DNA from: LSCE01 sp050485425
Lineage (GTDB): Bacteria > Pseudomonadota > Gammaproteobacteria > Nitrococcales > Aquisalimonadaceae
NCBI GenBank assembly: GCA_050485425.1
Contig: JBJHBJ010000013.1
Coordinates: forward strand, 23,181-87,180
DNA: 64,000 nt
Direction of reading: 5' to 3'
The position numbers and the translations under genes are program-made. Positions 62,747 to 64,000 of this stretch are shown one piece after another; positions within the stretch are counted from its first letter, which is position 1, and every line of letters begins with the position of its first letter. Below the pieces are notes generated by a model. The model was not told where the DNA came from, made no database searches, and worked only from the letters and a program-made list of their open reading frames with translations.

Positions 62747-62972
62747 GTAATTCCAAAAACTTGACGCAAAGAATAGTTCGTGCCAGATTTCAATGCAAAC
62801 CTGACGACATGTTCTGCACATCATTATACGCAGCCGGTCGCCGAGGCTGTGGAGGAGCGGCTGTCCGGACTCGATGCCCGGCCCGGTATCGTCAGAACCC
62901 GTTGTTCCGGTCCGTTCGCCTGCCGGCCGTCCGGGACGGTGCGTATCCCGAACCCCTTTGGAGGAATCCCTC

Positions 62973-64000
62973 ATGATCCGTGATCAGGAGACCCTGAATC
63001 AGTTGCTGGACATCGTCTCGCGTTTCGTCCGCGAGCGGCTCATTCCGATGGAACAGCAAGTCGCAGAAAACGACAGGATTCCCAACGAGATCGTCGAGGA
63101 GATGAAGGAACTCGGCCTGTTCGGCCTGTCTATCCCCGAGGAGCACGGTGGCCTGGGCCTGACCATGGAAGAGGAGGCCTGCGTGGCTTTCGAATTGGGC
63201 CACACCTCGCCGGCTTTCCGCTCCATCATGGGGACCAACAACGGCATCGGTTCCCAGGGCATCATCATGGATGGCACCGACGAGCAGAAGAAGAAGTATC
63301 TGCCGCGCATGGCCACCGGCGAGATCATCGGTTCCTTCGCGCTGACCGAGCCGGACGTGGGTTCGGATGCCGGTTCGGTGAAAACCACGGCAGTCCGGGA
63401 CGGCGACGACTTCATCATCAACGGCACCAAGCGTTACATCACCAATGCGCCGTACGCCAGCGTATTCACGCTGATGGCGCGCACCAACCCAGAGGTGAAG
63501 GGTGCCGGCGGGGTGTCCGCCTTCCTGGTGGATGCCGATTCCAAGGGCATCACCCTGGGCAAGCCGGACAAGAAAATGGGCCAGAGCGGCTCGCATACCT
63601 GCGACGTGATCTTCGAGGATGTCCGCGTTCCGGCCGAGCACATGATCGGCGGGCCGGCGAAGGAAGGGCAGGGCTTCAAGACAGCGATGAAGGTGCTGGA
63701 TCGTGGCCGTCTGCATATCTCCGCCGTTTGCGTCGGCGTGGCCGAGCGCCTGATCGACGAGGCGTTGCGTTTCGCGATGGAGCGCAAGCAGTTCGGCAAG
63801 CCGATCGCCGAGCACCAGTTGATCCAGGCCATGCTGGCCGATAGCAAGGCGGAAGCCTACGCCGGCCGTTCCATGGTGCTGGAGGCGGCCCGCAAGAAGG
63901 ACCGCGGCGAGAACGTCAGCACCGAAGCGTCCTGCTGCAAGCTGTTCTGCGCCGAGATGGTGGGGCGCGTGGCCGATCGTGCGGTGCAGATCCACGGCGG
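62973..64000 (+). CDS. Acyl-CoA dehydrogenase (3' truncated by window edge)
   Basis: The first 342 residues of an FAD-dependent acyl-CoA dehydrogenase. It starts at MIRDQETLNQLLDIVSRF with GGAGGAATCCCTC upstream. IPEEHGGLGLTMEEEACV, SFALTEPDVGSDAGSVKTTA, KRYITNAPYASVFTLMA, GQSGSHTCDVIFEDV and FAMERKQFGKPIAEHQLIQAMLAD are standard family motifs. The frame is still open at the window end, at the conserved VQIHGG, so the usual catalytic glutamate lies beyond. It diverges from the hydroxyacyl-CoA dehydrogenase gene across the palindrome-bearing region. Confidence 0.93.
   Translation, partial: MIRDQETLNQLLDIVSRFVRERLIPMEQQVAENDRIPNEIVEEMKELGLFGLSIPEEHGGLGLTMEEEACVAFELGHTSPAFRSIMGTNNGIGSQGIIMDGTDEQKKKYLPRMATGEIIGSFALTEPDVGSDAGSVKTTAVRDGDDFIINGTKRYITNAPYASVFTLMARTNPEVKGAGGVSAFLVDADSKGITLGKPDKKMGQSGSHTCDVIFEDVRVPAEHMIGGPAKEGQGFKTAMKVLDRGRLHISAVCVGVAERLIDEALRFAMERKQFGKPIAEHQLIQAMLADSKAEAYAGRSMVLEAARKKDRGENVSTEASCCKLFCAEMVGRVADRAVQIHG

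Overview
The window is a GC-rich chromosomal segment from a gammaproteobacterium. The gene order carB-greA-yhbY-rlmE-ftsH-folP-glmM-tpiA-secG-tRNA-Leu-nuoA..N-tRNA-fMet-rimP-nusA-infB-rbfA-truB-rpsO-pnp is the classical gammaproteobacterial housekeeping order. A 14-gene proton-pumping NADH dehydrogenase operon (nuo) and a complete sodium-pumping NADH dehydrogenase operon (nqr) occur together, next to many acyl-CoA catabolic genes. This fits a respiring, possibly halophilic or alkaliphilic heterotroph, perhaps near the Ectothiorhodospiraceae. That placement is inference from gene order and content only. I see no insertion sequence, phage gene, CRISPR array or integron.

Layout: 1-10150 holds the housekeeping block (end of carB, greA, a DUF4149 membrane protein, yhbY on the opposite strand, a small membrane protein, rlmE, ftsH, folP, glmM, tpiA, secG). 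10282-10457 is tRNA-Leu(GAG) with its promoter. 10631-25712 is the nuo operon (nuoA-N plus a DUF2818 gene), followed by a long perfect inverted repeat. 25924-34932 is the initiator tRNA and the rimP-nusA-infB-rbfA-truB-rpsO-pnp transcription/translation block, with an attenuator-like hairpin before rimP. 35205-39771 holds a cold-shock protein, a CaiB-type CoA-transferase, a large acyl-CoA dehydrogenase, a flavin reductase and a CBS-domain protein. 40032-47170 is nqrABCDEF-apbE-nqrM: the sodium pump, its flavin transferase and its iron-site assembly factor. 47294-48010 is a secreted matrixin-type metalloprotease.

48011-55570 is an accessory catabolic module. An IclR regulator, an acyl-CoA dehydrogenase, an AMP-forming acyl-CoA ligase and an epoxide-hydrolase-like protein form one minus-strand operon. 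Diverging from it are a second CaiB CoA-transferase and then a TAXI-type periplasmic binding protein that has no TRAP membrane subunit nearby. The two plus-strand genes are preceded by the same 52-53 nt promoter/operator block, whose core is TGAA-N7-TTCA. One copy lies on the IclR operon's own promoter, so the three units look like one regulon. This is the most interesting candidate system in the window. 55608-56641 is a translationally coupled pair of half-size, mutually similar permeases.

56788-64000 returns to central acyl-CoA oxidation: ETF-ubiquinone oxidoreductase, glutaryl-CoA dehydrogenase, a PcaF/PaaJ-like thiolase, a two-domain 3-hydroxyacyl-CoA dehydrogenase and, divergently, a further acyl-CoA dehydrogenase cut by the window end. 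A 17-bp perfect palindrome lies in that divergent promoter region. Electrons from the dehydrogenases would pass through ETF and ETF-QO to quinone. NADH would be oxidised by Nuo and Nqr.
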